Shown piece after piece: positions 23,178 to 35,045 of a stretch of 64,000 bases of DNA (the stretch's first letter is position 1; every line of letters starts with the position of its first letter). The position numbers and the translations under genes were made by a program. The notes below the pieces were generated by a model. It was not told the origin of the DNA. It did no database searches and was given only the letters and a program-made list of their open reading frames with translations. This DNA is from Axinella damicornis. Taxonomy: Eukaryota > Porifera > Demospongiae > Axinellida > Axinellidae. Location of the stretch: contig OZ007514.1 in NCBI GenBank assembly GCA_963931865.1, forward strand, positions 5,930,646 to 5,994,645. The letters are read 5' to 3'.

Positions 23178-23447
23178 CTCTGACATATTTTGTTGTGATT
23201 GAATCTGCCTCCTTGTGTAGTTCCATGTCCTGTAGTGCCATAGCCACGTCCCTCCAAGAGGGGGTGGGGTGGTATTTCAGGTAGTAGTCCACCACAGCCT
23301 CCATCCGCAGATGATCACTCAGGTAGAGTTCCATGTTACTTGGCAGCGTAACCGATCCCATACCAAGCCAGGCACCTAACTCCCCCCAGCGGTCCTCTAC
23401 TTCCTTCACCACCTCCATGAGCTTGTCAGTGGTGAGGGTGGGGTCAG
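23178..23447 (-). CDS. ROCO gene, death-domain exon 3
   Basis: 270 nt, acceptor CAACCCAG, donor AGAG/GTATGG, phase 1 at both ends. Reads DPTLTTDKLMEVVKEVEDRW and ends near PSWRDVAMALQDMELHKEAD. The opening (DPTLT-DK-MEV) is shared with the exon at 25237, so the two are duplicates. The SW-x-x-V-A-x-A-L helix is typical of the family. The frame is intact. Confidence 0.75.
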
Positions 23448-24083
23448 CTGGGTTGGGAGACAACATGGGGAAGATATAATGCATGTGTCCTAGCTACTCA
23501 ACAAAGCCCTGCCATGGCTCTCCTGTCCCATAAACAAAGTCAGTTCAGGAAGTGTCATGTTCATGTCCACAATACCAGTACAAGCAACACAATGCATGGG
23601 TACTTATACAGTGACAGGTGGTTTGAAGGGGAACAGCAATTATTGGTGACTCTGAATTGGTGACAGTCCGGCCAACAATGCATAGTCTAGCACTATAATG
23701 ATGAATCTACACACTGGGCTGGTAATGGAAGACTTTTATTAACTGCAACTCTCAAAGTTACTTTTCCTCGTTTGGTATCCTGGATGCACTGGCAAGGTAG
23801 CATTAGCTAGGGGGGTCCATGGTTTACCATGACAGTATATATTGCCTTTGGGCATGAAAGTTCACTGACATCTGACAGTCAATGACAACCATGTGGTTGA
23901 CAATCCAACATGGCAATCTTAATGAGGTTGTTGTGGTAGATACGTATATGTAGCTACATGTACAGTGTACACTGTAGTACAGTAACCATACATGGCCCAC
24001 AACTACTACACTTCAGTAGGGCAGTGAGTACTGGTGGGCACCCATTAGAATGTAAGAGCACAGTCCACTAGGAATATGCATAC

Positions 24084-24390
24084 AAGGGGGGGTCACTCCC
24101 ATAGACTCTATAGTCACAGCTGCGACCGCAGTCGGTCAATGGTCAACGGTCAAAGCCGCCCAAACGGGTGCAGTCAACGGTCAAAGCGGCTCAAAAGTAC
24201 AGTCAATAACGCGCGCCGCCCTATTTATGGCGACGTGCAGGCAAGTATTTCAAGGGCAAATAGCTGATCGGTCAAAGGTCAGCGGACGAAAATCGGCGTG
24301 GTCAACGGTCAAAACTCCGAAAACAGCGGTCAAAGCTTTGACCCGCGGTCGCAGCTGTGACTATAGTGTCTATGGGAGTGACCCCCCCTT
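24084..24390. mobile_element. Foldback element with 47-bp inverted ends and GGTCAACGGTCAAA core
   Basis: The left end (AAGGGGGGGTCACTCCC) and the right end (GGGAGTGACCCCCCCTT) pair over about 47 bp, including GTCACAGCTGCGACCGC. The interior has four or five copies of GGTCAACGGTCAAA. The duplicated intron at about 22650 lacks it, giving an empty site. Confidence 0.75.
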
Positions 24391-25236
24391 GGCATATGTA
24401 TGGCAAGGCTTCATGTAGTAGGCCACCTGTAGATGGAAGAGTTTGCTTATAAGCGAAGTAATGCTTTCTGCAAAATTCTGTGTAGGCCATGATCTCATAG
24501 AATTTGCACTCTGTTTTCTAATTCTTGCAAGGCTCTCACTGTGCTGCTATCATAGTATGGCCCCTCCAACTCATTCAACTTGTCCGCAGTGTTGTCCATC
24601 ACTAAACACATGCAAACCAGGATGTACCATTGCACTGCGTTAACCTTAACCAGTAATTGCGTTCCTGAGCGTGACTAACTATTGTCACATACATGTATGT
24701 TTTATGCAAACGCTAGCTAAGATCACGGCCTACGGGAACAGATTAGTTAATTGCCTCACGTCAAGGTGCTCGGCAATAAGATGTTCACTGCCATTAGGAA
24801 AGCAAAGGATTTAGTGATGGCCTGTCATACTCCACCTCTTGAAGAAACAAGTGCGGAAAGTGCCATGATTAGCCAACCACCTCAGTCTCACCCCATTCAT
24901 AAAATGTAGAGATGGGATGGGACAGAGAATGGGTATATATGTAATGGCAATTTGGTGGACTGGAATGACCACAACTTTTTCAGCAAGTGGTTTCTCGACT
25001 CCCGCGCACTCTAAGGTCTGTCAGCGAGTTTTTTTTTTGTGAACTACTAGCCGGTATCATTCTATCTGCAAGTTTAGTTTAGGGTTTAATTTGTAGATTC
25101 TTTGGTCATCATCCTGCTAATACATCACTACGGCTTGGCCATCCCTAAATAGAGAATGCTGCAGTGAGTACTGGTGTGCATCCATTAGAATGCAAACACC
25201 ATAGAACTCTTTGAGGTGGTAAAGAAATGCACATAC

Positions 25237-25500
25237 CTTTGGGTAAGTACTGTTTGGCCATCACTGCTGCTCTCTCCTCTCTCCACCTGTAAAGTGTACT
25301 GGCAAGTCCCTCCCACGAGGCATGAGGAACATACTGGACCCAATACTCTCCCACTGCACGACTCTTCTCCCTTTCAGTGGATGACTGCTGCTTGATTTCA
25401 ACAATCTTGAGCGTGGGGACACCAAGCTCAATCCCCACCAAGTACCAGTCTCCCACCTCCCCCATCACCTCCATCACCTTCTCCACAGTGAGGGTGGGGT
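25237..25500 (-). CDS. ROCO gene, death-domain exon 2
   Basis: 264 nt, acceptor CCTTCAG, donor AAAG/GTATGTG, phase 1 at both ends. Reads DPTLTVEKVMEVMGEVGDWY through SWEGLASTLYRWREERAAVM. It is the close twin of 56-319, with flanking introns also conserved. The frame is intact. It feeds in phase to the exon at 23178 and from the exon at 27192. Confidence 0.75.
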
Positions 25501-26885
25501 CTGAAGGAGAGACACAAGCAGAAGGGAGGACAGTGAGGAGAACAGAAGATGTGGTCATTCCAGTTCATCTGTTAATGCTACGTAATATAAGTCAGCAGGA
25601 GCACAGTGTTTATTAATCCACTCAGGACAAGTTAGACAAGGAAGTGAAAGGAGATTTAAATGTGATGGCCTGCAGTAGCTACTCCATTTCTGGAGATGCA
25701 AAGAAACAAGGGGAAATGACATTGCCCATCGTAAGTCTCTTGCTTATTGGCTTTATAGAGTGCTTGAACCGCAGAGCTTTAGGTGACTTTGTACCACAAT
25801 GCCCTGCATTCTCCTAGTATATTCATAAGGTGTACTACTGGCATGTACATAATGTGCAAGGCAGTACTTCAACCCCCAGAGCTAATACGGTAGTAGCAAC
25901 TGTTCCAGTCTATGACAAAACAGAATGATGTTGTTCTGTGAGTATAGTAGCTCAAGAACTGCTGTAGTTAGTTGATAAGCTATGCTAGTGAAGATTTTAA
26001 GAGATCACACGAAAACATCAGTTTGTTTCTCCCTAAGGTACGTACGTACATTTGCAAAAATTTGCAAGGTACATGTAGTATCACTCTATCTGTACCCATT
26101 TCTCATCACTTATACATGTATATAGTATGGGTAATTTCCTGGCCATCCCTAAATAGAGAACTATACTGCATTCTCGTTCTCTGATATTAAGGTGCCATAA
26201 CAATGGTTAAGGGTAGGCATACTATGCCTACAAACACAATGTCATATTCCTTAAGGTACTAATTTAGTGGAATTTAGTGAGTTGGAAAAATTGTTAGATC
26301 TTGAATCCGCAAACAACACTACTGGCATCACATGTACAGTCATACATTACCATGCGTAAATTCGCTAGCTGCCTATGAAGCAGCCTGGGAAAAGACTGGT
26401 GAATGTGATCTGAGTCTATTCACAACTTGATAGTAACGAGCAGAGGTTGAGGGAAGCTGGGGGTGGGGCCTGAATGTCCAGAGCAAGGGCACTGCATGCA
26501 CTGCAGCATACTACCTTGAGCCTCTGGTTGATGAACAGCGTGCAGTTTCAAGGTAGTGCAGTTTCAAGTTAGTAGCTCATCCTCTGCTCAGTCTGCAGTT
26601 TCAAGTTTGTAGTACGTAGCTAGACTATGTTGAGCCCATTCGTTCACGCAGTCTCAAGTTCGTAGCACATAGTTCACCTCGTAGTGTTACCGGTGCAAAT
26701 GTAGCTGGCTCCACCACCGTCATGCAAATTATGCTGGTCGTCCAGAACGCTGGCACGCAGCGCCACATTATGATTTTCCACCTGTATATACGGTCATGTG
26801 CTAAACAGCTACTGTACCTCACAGACAAACTGACATCCTGAGAACACGACTACGTGTGGCTTGCTCAGGCTCGCCCAATTATTCC
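25501..26885. other. ROCO intron
   Basis: Bases 25500-26400 are duplicated at 320-1270. A short duplicated phrase (AGTTTCAAGTTAGTAG) recurs at 26540-26610. No exon was seen. Confidence 0.5.
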
Positions 26886-27033
26886 ATGATACCCCAAAGG
26901 ATCAGGTGTGCCAATATCTAATTTATTGCTTGCGCCTGATTGGATGTTGCTTTGTGATGTGAGTTGTTAAGTGATGATGTCATAGCTGTGCCATATGCCA
27001 GATATCGGCACACCTGATCCTTTGGGGTATCAT
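26886..27033. mobile_element. 148-bp inverted-repeat element
   Basis: The ends ATGATACCCCAAAGGATCAG and CTGATCCTTTGGGGTATCAT are perfect inverses, and the pairing runs on inward for about 33 bp in all. No coding content. A typical MITE. Confidence 0.8.
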
Positions 27034-27191
27034 ATGTAGTAGACGAAGTGGGAGTAGAGTAGATCCTTACAATGTGTGGTCACGTACTGTACACGTTCAT
27101 ATATCGGCTATGTTTTGTGATACAATATTGCCATCTAATGTCAGGCAGGACTCACACACTGTGGATATACTGATCGAGTGTCATGACTTAC

Positions 27192-27464
27192 CTGGGACAG
27201 GTTCAGCATGGTGCCGGATGTTGTTAGCAATTCTCGTCTCTTCTGCACCATCTAATGCACAAATGATCCTCCTCCAAGATGGTTTCTCGTCTATCCCATC
27301 ACCGTGTATCCAACACTCAATCACAGCACGAAGGCGGTCGTCATGAGATTGGTACAGCTTTTCTATCTCTTCACACATTAATATATGGAGAAGCCACTCC
27401 GCTAGTGTCCTGTAGTTCACTCCCTGTACAGCAGTCAGGACAGTGTCCACTGTGAGGGGTGGAG
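27192..27464 (-). CDS. ROCO gene, death-domain exon 1 (most 5' seen)
   Basis: 273 nt, acceptor CTTCAG, donor CCCAG/GTAAGT, phase 1 at both ends. Reads LTVDTVLTAVQGVNYRTLAE, then a helix (EEIEKLYQSHDDRLRAVIEC) and PSWRRIICALDGAEETRIAN. It is more diverged than the other death-domain exons, but the W-R-x-I-x-x-A-L signature is present. An upstream first exon was not found. Confidence 0.65.
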
Positions 27465-28300
27465 CTGAAGTAGAGAGGGAGGGGGAACATACACATACCT
27501 CAATAGATGATACGTAGTAAATACAATGTACATAATCAGTGGTGACAAGGGCATATTGAGCTGCTCAAGGTGGTGTGAGAGCCTGTAACTCACAGTGTAA
27601 CTGGAAACTTTGCAGCTAGTGTGATATCAGAGGAGGTTGGAAACTAGTAGAGTAAATTACCGATTGTCAGACACCATTGATCACTGGACTTTGACCAAAC
27701 CATGCATGATTCGAACTGAAAAGTGTGCAAGTTAAACCACCCTAGAGCAGGTTAGTTACGTAAACTGAGACAGCTCAATTGCAGTAGTCTGGCATGATCG
27801 TGCGAGTTGTCCCTTCATTGAATGTCCAAAAATGTGGGTCTGCCTACGATCAAAACTTGAGAGTAGAACAGCCACCTATGCTACATGGCTTCCCAGTTAC
27901 CAAGGAGGCGTAGCAACCAGCAGTCTAGCCGCTAGCCCCTCTCCGCCCGGCCGGTCAATTGGGGGCGTGCGGCGAAGCGGCGATGCTGTACCGTATCTGA
28001 CAAACATCGAGGAGAGCAACGACCAGGTCGACTGTGATCACACACGTGGTATCGCAGTTGATCGCTAATTAACCCCCCATAATTGCATTCGGTGAGGACA
28101 ACTCGAATGTAGGCACGGGCCCAGACCCTTCCTCCTTCCCATGCGAAGGGTCTGGTTCCGAGACTAGTTTTCCAACAGGGCGTACACGTGGAATTGGTGC
28201 CCTGGAGCTTAATTCCACAGGTACTAGTTCTGTCATGACCACACATGTGCAGGCATCCATGAGGACCACTTTGTTCTTTGGGCAGTCTCGCGGGCCAGCC
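27465..28300. other. Region upstream of the ROCO exons
   Basis: The first exon and promoter should lie here or further right, but no convincing start was seen. Bases 28112-28165 form a hairpin (CAGACCCTTC...GAAGGGTCTG). Confidence 0.4.
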
Positions 28301-28336
28301 CACTGCGAGAGTCTGGCAGCTGCAGTCCCGCCCTAG

Positions 28337-28378
28337 TCTCGTGTAGCCAGAGTTTGGCTACACGAGACTAGGGCGGGA
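28337..28378. mobile_element. Near-perfect palindrome CTAGTCTCGTGTAGCC
   Basis: CTAGTCTCGTGTAGCCA meets its reverse complement across a few bases. The ends TAGTCTCG/CGAGACTA are the same as those of the 627-bp foldback at 43302. Confidence 0.7.
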
Positions 28379-28897
28379 CTGCATGACAGGCTCACTTCAT
28401 GGATCAAGAAACAGACAACTGTCCCACTAACCTGTGGTCGTTTTCTCGACCATTGTGCGCGTTCGGGGTCAGGGACTACATGGACGAGCAGGGGAGTGCG
28501 TCCTCCCTTGCGAAGGATCTGTTTCCGCAAACTGGTAGGGCGACACACCCAAACTTTGCAGCCTCGTTCCCATGCAGAGAGCTCAGCCTGGAACCGGAGT
28601 ACGCAGGAAATTAGTGAACTTTGCCCTTTTCACGCCGCGGTTCCGAACAGAAGTGAGAGTGGACCACATGTGATCGTGTTTCCTGGCTATGGTGAGACCA
28701 GTAAGGGTAAATGCAACTTGCATGTCGTCTTAAAGTGGCAGTGCTCATGACTGATGGCTAGATTCTCAGCATGAGTCATGACCCAACAAATGGTGGTCGT
28801 GTAGTCATTGACTAGTGGTCGTGCTGTTGTGTGGTAACCCCCATGAGATGTGGTATTAAAGATGTTGATACCATTGTGTTCTTTCTGACATCTTCAG

Positions 28898-29007
28898 GCA
28901 TCTATGCTGTTGTGATCCTGAAAGATGGTGAGAGTGACAGTGGTGAGGAGACGGAAGCAGTTAGTGAAAAGAAGATTGGCTCCTTTGCTGTCCCTCAGCT
29001 TGTTATG
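28898..29007 (+). pseudogene. Acetyl-CoA-synthetase-like exon, copy C (frameshifted)
   Basis: Reads GIYAVVILKDGESDSGEE, then lacks the stretch encoding AQSLKQ by a deletion of about 11 bases, which happens to restore the SEKKIGSFAVPQLVM frame. Acceptor and donor are intact. It retains the A-run deletion seen in A and D. Confidence 0.5.
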
Positions 29008-30289
29008 GTATGTGTGATGTACCTGTATTTATCTCATGTTGCATGGGCAGATCAAACGTACCGGTAGTCACTGCAAAACACACAACACCAACCAAGGGCA
29101 TGTATTTCCCTTTGATGTTTGATACACACCCTAGGACCAGGGCATATGTTCCTGTGAATCTCGTAAGCACTATGGGTCTATCCGATGGGTGGACAGACGG
29201 TACGGAGCATTCGGTTACTATCACTTTGCGTCACAGTTTGCGTGGCCAGACCCAATTGGATTTTCTCTTTGATTTCCTTCTACATTTAAACGACAGTAAC
29301 ACCCTTCTTGGCATTTCCAGTATTGGAATCGTCTGCTTTTCAAAATCACTCGCTGTGGTGCCATCCATCATGGGTAATAGAGCCTAAGCACCTACGAGTA
29401 TCACACGAGCGACTGGGATCAACTACTATAATAATTATTCAGCATGCACTGAACAGAAGCCAGACTAAGCAGTTACCAAGTATGATGCAGCAGTTACCAA
29501 GGTGACTCCATAGCAACCTTGCTGCAGTATGACACACTGGTTACCATGGAGACTCCATAGCAACCATGCTGCAGTATGACGGAAGCCACAGTAAACAATG
29601 TGCAGTTCGATCACGTCCAGGAGGAGGTTTACAGCCACTTGCCCTCAGGCACTTTGTGCCCTCGTGCTGGTGACTTTAAATCGGATACATCCCTCCTGGG
29701 CATGATAACATACATCCCCAAAGTCTGTCCATACTGAGCGTTGTCTGCAATCATAAACATCCCAACAGCAGTTAGAACTCACAAGTCCCGCTTGAATCTC
29801 TGCCTGCCACTCTCTCAGCCTTGCAACAATAGAACCGAGCTCCTTCCCTAAAGCTGCTTGTGAAAAGTATAGAGTTGATTATGACCTCCCATATTAAATT
29901 GAAGGCAGAGGTCTAGTATAATGTATGCTACACTCATTTCTGGGGTAACAATGACGAGACAGTCTGGCAGAGCTGTGATGACAAGCCGAGACTGATGTGC
30001 GTTGGGAAGCTAGCGTTGCTCATAGCCATGTTCCTGCACTTGCTGACTAGTAGCCACTTCAGGGCATTCAGGCTTCTTTGTTGCTCTCAGGCAGCTAGAC
30101 TCTTCAGCTAGTCTCTGTGCTCCCCTGACTCATCGTCCAAGCCTGAGGTAGAGCTGTGAGAGTGCTGTCCAGCATGAGGCGTGAAGTTACTATACACATT
30201 CATTGTGTGCCTCGATCCACCTTAATCAGCAGAACCGCACCATGATCCGTTCAACATTCACCCTACTATGCTGGAATTATGCTCGATGC
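29008..30289. other. Block C non-coding stretch
   Basis: Aligned with 3241-4200 and 44151-45130 up to about 29920. The remainder to 30289 has no match and no exon that I could see. Confidence 0.5.
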
Positions 30290-30337
30290 TAGCCTCATTC
30301 CCAGGCCCGAGACATCTCGGGCCTTGGAACAAGGCTA
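30290..30337. mobile_element. Short palindrome, TAGCCTC...GGCTA family
   Basis: TAGCCTCATTCCCAGGCCCG pairs with CGGGCCTTGGAACAAGGCTA. Confidence 0.65.
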
Positions 30338-30404
30338 GCTCGATGCTGCATATTATTCAGCATTAATGGGATACATGTACAGCCCATGTACGTAAGCCCA
30401 GTCC

Positions 30405-30720
30405 CCACTGCCTCATTCCCAGCCTCCCATCAGCCTCATTCCCAGCCTCCCCTCAGCATCATTCCCAGCCTCCCCCCAGCCTCATTCCCAGCCTCCCCTC
30501 CAGCCTCATTCTCAGCCTCCCCCAGCCTCATTCGCAGCCTCCCCCCAGCCTCATTCCCAGCCTCCCCCCAGCCTCCCCCAGCCTCATTCCCAGCCTCCCC
30601 TCAGCCTCATTCCCAGCCTCCCCCAGCCTCATTCCCAGCCTCCCCCCAGCCTCATTCCCAGCCTCCCCCAGCCTCCCCTCAGCCTCATTCCCAGCCTCCC
30701 CCCAGCCTCATTCCCAGCCT
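30405..30720. repeat. 22-bp minisatellite, extra array in block C
   Basis: About 14 units. It begins after a truncated copy of the normal left flank (GATACATGTACAGCCCATGT), so it is a duplicated array and not the orthologue of A and B. Confidence 0.9.
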
Positions 30721-31409
30721 ACTTTTTCTATACTAGTACTTGTTGTGGCACACTGCTAGAACCCCACCGTCTTCCTTCAGTGACTGTGGGGCGCAGATGG
30801 TGTGCAAGAGAAACACTGGGTTATTCGCTAACGCTACGACACCATATGAGTAGAGTTTGATAGTAGTGCCCAGAACATTATGTCATGATACTGGTTTTAT
30901 TGCAGCTGATTAAGTACATTTATTTCAGAACTGTAGACGTTCTTCCAGCACTGATTGGATCCTTGTCTTCTTCTGTTAGCTCCGCTTCTGTAAAGAATGT
31001 ACGGCAGGCAATCAAGTTCATAATGCCAACGGAAGAGATATTTGTCAATTCCTATTGAGGCCGTAGTGAGAGGCCACCATGCCTACAACGATATCTGGGC
31101 CACTGTTCTTGGTGAAGAATCGCATGCCATGCCAGAAGAAGTTGGCAACCGGTTGTCACGTGACGAGCTGAGAGGCATGAGACATAATAGCCGCTACTGT
31201 CCACTGCATGAGTCCTCTCTCTGTCAGGTGTTAAATTTGTGTTTCATGTGTAGAAAGGCTTGAAGGATTGCCACTAAGAGTCATTTAAGACAACATTGCC
31301 AAATTTGGTAATGTTGCGTGGTGGCCATTTTGGAAACCGCCCACCACGGCTGATGCAGGCACAATTTCACATGCCTCAATATCTGAAAATGTTCACAGTA
31401 TATTAATCT

Positions 31410-32224
31410 ACAAGTAATAAAAAACATTTGAAAATGTAACAGGATGTAGGGATACCAGAACGGCAAAAAGTAAGGAAACAAGGTAGGGATGATCGCACAA
31501 AACAGTGAAGTATACAACCCCCCCTACAGATATCTTTTTCCACATACATTACACTCCTGGTATAGGAAATAAAGTGCCGCGTAAATAATGTAAATAATGT
31601 AATTAATAAACGTTTGACTACTTCGGAACGGCCTACAAAGATTCTGACTACACCGCCGTGATCGCTATGATGCAGTGACACAACCACATAATAATTGTGC
31701 TGAAACTCATCTTGGTGGTGGAGATACAAGCGTTTTTGTGTCGCCGTGGCCGCCATTGCTCGAGCGCTCTCTCCGACTTCCGGTAGCCGGTGGCAGTACC
31801 GTTGTTAGGAAAGGCACACGAAGATTCTGACCACACGGCCGTGATCGCTGTCGCTTACATGCCAAAACTCACCGGGCTGGCGAAGTTGTGAGCGCTGTAC
31901 AACATGTTTCGTGTCTTCTCGATCTCCTTGGGCCGCCATTGCTGACTCAGCTCAATCGATCGACGCGAGCGCTCATGGTCCTCACGTGGTATGTGCGTTA
32001 ATTGGAATGTGTTGCAATACCTAGCTTGCGCTATCGTCGAGCTGCAACCAGTTGCAACGCGGCTACCAGGAGTGCGGTTGCCCCTCGTGTATAATGAAAA
32101 AAGATATGTAGGGGGATTGTATACTTCACTGTTTTGTGCGATCATCCCTACCTTGTTTCCTTACTTTTTGCCGTTCTGGTATCCCTACATCCTGTTACAT
32201 TTTCAAATGTTTTTTATTACTTGT
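31410..32224. mobile_element. 815-bp foldback element with about 130-bp inverted arms
   Basis: The left arm 31410-31542 is the inverse of 32093-32224 (ends ACAAGTAATAAAAAACATTT and its complement). The interior carries two copies of a GATTCTGAC-ACAC-GCCGTGATCGCT repeat (31642 and 31822), also found at 62003. It has no transposase. Confidence 0.8.
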
Positions 32225-33431
32225 TTATGTCATTTTTTTTAGCAGCAGCACATGCAATTTGCCATCACAGAGCAGAAGTCGGTGTCCTCACAAGTAGTAG
32301 GAGCCCTTGCTTTGGTATATGGACAATATTGACTCCAGTATTCACACTGCCAGCATTGGCTGAAGACCAAGTCAACCCTTTTCTGGATGGATACTAAGGC
32401 AGTAATCCCTGTCTGAAGCCCATAATATTAGCTATACCACAAGTAGCAAGATTTATGTATTGTTGAGTCTTTAGACAGGCATTCAGCCCTCTCACAGAAC
32501 ACAGTAGGTAGTAACATACATAAATTATACGCACAGAGTTTAGAATTTACCTCGGTTTTATGAAGTACGAAATTATGTCAACACAACGGCGCAAGACACT
32601 TCTAATTCAGCGATCTTGAGCAATAATTACGTTCGTTGCTAAGTGATCGCGCATGCGTACAAACGAGAAAATGGCGTGACTAAAGAAGCCATAGTTATTG
32701 AGTGGGCAGCTGCAGCCGCCTGGTGAAGACTTGGAGGTTGCGAAAAAGCGATGGCCAGGTGCACTACTCGGTGTGAAATGCTGCTGTTTCGTGCGAAAAC
32801 CATCATGAGAGATTGAGTCGACGACGAGCTAGCCCGTCTGAAGAAAGAAGAAGAAGAAGAAGAAAGAAGAACAATTTGCCCGTTTTGCGAGCGCCTGGTG
32901 TGGTACTTTCGCGACGGGTTTTCGCGACGCGAGGAGTCTTGTTGGTCATGAAAACACTCGAAGATGAACGGTATGTGGTTAGCTATAAAGGCTTATAAGT
33001 GTGCCGTTTCTGAGATTTGGTGAGATTTTTTTGTATTAGCATATATTGCGTGTACGTCGTATCCCTACATACAGAGTCTACCGACTCTGTGATATGTGTA
33101 CCAATTTTGGTGCTATTATCAAAAAGTGAACGATTGGTTTGGTATGTCTGGCTATGCCGCTGCACTAAATAGTCTGCTAATTATCCATGGCATAAAATAC
33201 ATGCCGTGAAAAATTAATCCTTGTGAAAGTTGAACCGGCATTAATTTCCCACAATACAAACAATTGAGGGTAGCTAAACAGAATGGGCGTGTGAATTCTC
33301 CCAGGCCTCCCCTGTTTCCCAAGACCAATTAGAATACCGGAGCATTACTAGAGATTGGTTGAGATTATTGGCTATAGCAAACAGTGTTGCTTGAGGCTTT
33401 GTGTATGAGTGTTGCTTTCTCTGTACTGCAG
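32225..33431. other. Block C insertion, no supported gene
   Basis: A purine-rich tract lies at 32838-32872 (GAAGAA repeats). Bases 33020-33175 are the twin of the repeat at 22220. No domain or conserved exon was seen. Confidence 0.45.
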
Positions 33432-33514
33432 AAGATCCAGCAGAGGTTGGAGGAGGACTTTGCTACCATCCAGATGCTCTCATCAGACCCGAGGTTGATC
33501 CACCCTGACCAAAG
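33432..33514 (+). pseudogene. IQ-LEEDFATIQ exon-like segment, copy C (26-nt deletion)
   Basis: Reads KIQQRLEEDFATIQMLSSDP and then RLIHPD, after which 26 bases present in A are missing before the donor, shifting the frame. Confidence 0.4.
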
Positions 33515-33824
33515 GTGAGCCCAGTGCTGAGATGCTAACTGCTGCTGTTGTTGTCGGTGATGTGTGTGAATAGCCCAAGGGTATTGTACATGCAGACACA
33601 GACTCATTGTCACACCATGTGCATGTACTAAGCATTTGTCCATGTAGTTTAGTTGAGAATGCCATTTGTTGAACAGTTTAAGGCTCAGAAGGCATTATAC
33701 AGCCGACCAGAGCAATCACTCTAGTGATCATGAGCTGAACAAGAACTGTACCATCCACAACAGAAGGTGAATAGCACACGCCAAATGCATTTCCTAGCAG
33801 TCAGGGATACAATAACATGTACAG

Positions 33825-34310
33825 CCTCATTCCCAGCCTCCCCCCAGCCTCATTCCCAGCCTCCCCTCAGCCTCATTCCCAGCCTCCCCCCAGCTTCATT
33901 CCCAGCCTCCCCCCAGCCTCATTCCCAGCCTCATTCCCAGCCTCCCCTCAGCCTCATTCCCAGCCTCCCCTAGCCTCATTCCCAGCCTCTCCCAGCCTCA
34001 TTCCCAGCCTCCCCCAGCCTCATTCCCAGCCTCCCCTAGCCTCATTCCCAGCCTCCCCCCAGCCTCATTCCCAGCCTCCCCTCAGCCTCATTCCCAGCCT
34101 CCCCCCAGCTTCATTCCCAGCCTCCCCCCAGCCTCATTCCCAGCCTCATTCCCAGCCTCCCCTCAGCCTCATTCCCAGCCTCCCCTAGCCTCATTCCCAG
34201 CCTCTCCCAGCCTCATTCCCAGCCTCCCCCAGCCTCATTCCCAGCCTCCCCTAGCCTCATTCCCAGCCTCCCCCCAGCCTCATTCCCAGCCTCCCCTCAG
34301 CCTCATTCAG
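33825..34310. repeat. 22-bp minisatellite, block C main array, 215-bp higher-order repeat
   Basis: About 22 units. The CAGCTTCATT variant recurs 215 bp apart (33891 and 34106), so half the array was duplicated as a block. Confidence 0.9.
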
Positions 34311-34561
34311 TAAACGTTTGTCCTCAGTGTGGGCACATTGCCTTAGTTACTGAAAATAAGTCCATGCTTCTATATAGTGCCTATGACGTACAGATATGCA
34401 TGTACTAAGAGCTCTTTCCTGCATTTCTTGACTTGGTTCAAAGGTCAAGTAGGTGGGTCAGTAAAGCGGAGGGGACAAGTCAACCACTTCAGTTAAAACT
34501 GTCCATTTTCTTCTCACTAGGTTATTTTCTGGGTGTACTGTACATGCCCCAGTTTAATTTT

Positions 34562-34800
34562 TGAAGTTGTCCTGTAGTAATCTGTAATACTCTCTGGTAA
34601 CCTCCAGCAATCTTTAGTAATCTGTAGTATTCCCTGTACATCATTTGTAGTAATCTCTTGTATTCTCTAGTAATCTCTAGTATTCTCTAGTAATCTCTAG
34701 TAATCTGTAGCTGTACATCATTGTAGTAATCTCTAGTATTCTCTAGTAATCTCTAGTATTCTCTAGTAATCTCTAGTAATCTCTAGTAATCTCTGGTTAA
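34562..34800. repeat. Decamer array (TAGTAATCTC)n, block C
   Basis: The longest of the four arrays, with TATTC variants. The inverse partner array present in A, B and D is absent in C. Confidence 0.9.
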
Positions 34801-35045
34801 CTCAAGTAGTAACCTTTTCCAATGTGGATGCAGATTGAGTAGTATTCACTGTTATGTGTGACAGGCCAGTGTTACAGTGGACCTGACTATTGATAGCTCA
34901 TCTTGGGGCAACTGGAAAGCAGGGAACGGGAAACAGGACAGGAGTGGGAATGATAAGGGTGGAGTTTGGTTTCTGCCCTTGTGAAAGTAGCTGCTCTTGT
35001 AATACTCCTTCAAGAAGGCAAAGCATTCTAACACAGCTCAATTAA

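Noticed and set aside
32813..32998. Arg/Ser-rich plus-strand frame MSRRRASPSEERRRRRRKKN
   Set aside because: Purine-rich simple repeat (GAAGAA). No splice context, no copies in the other blocks.
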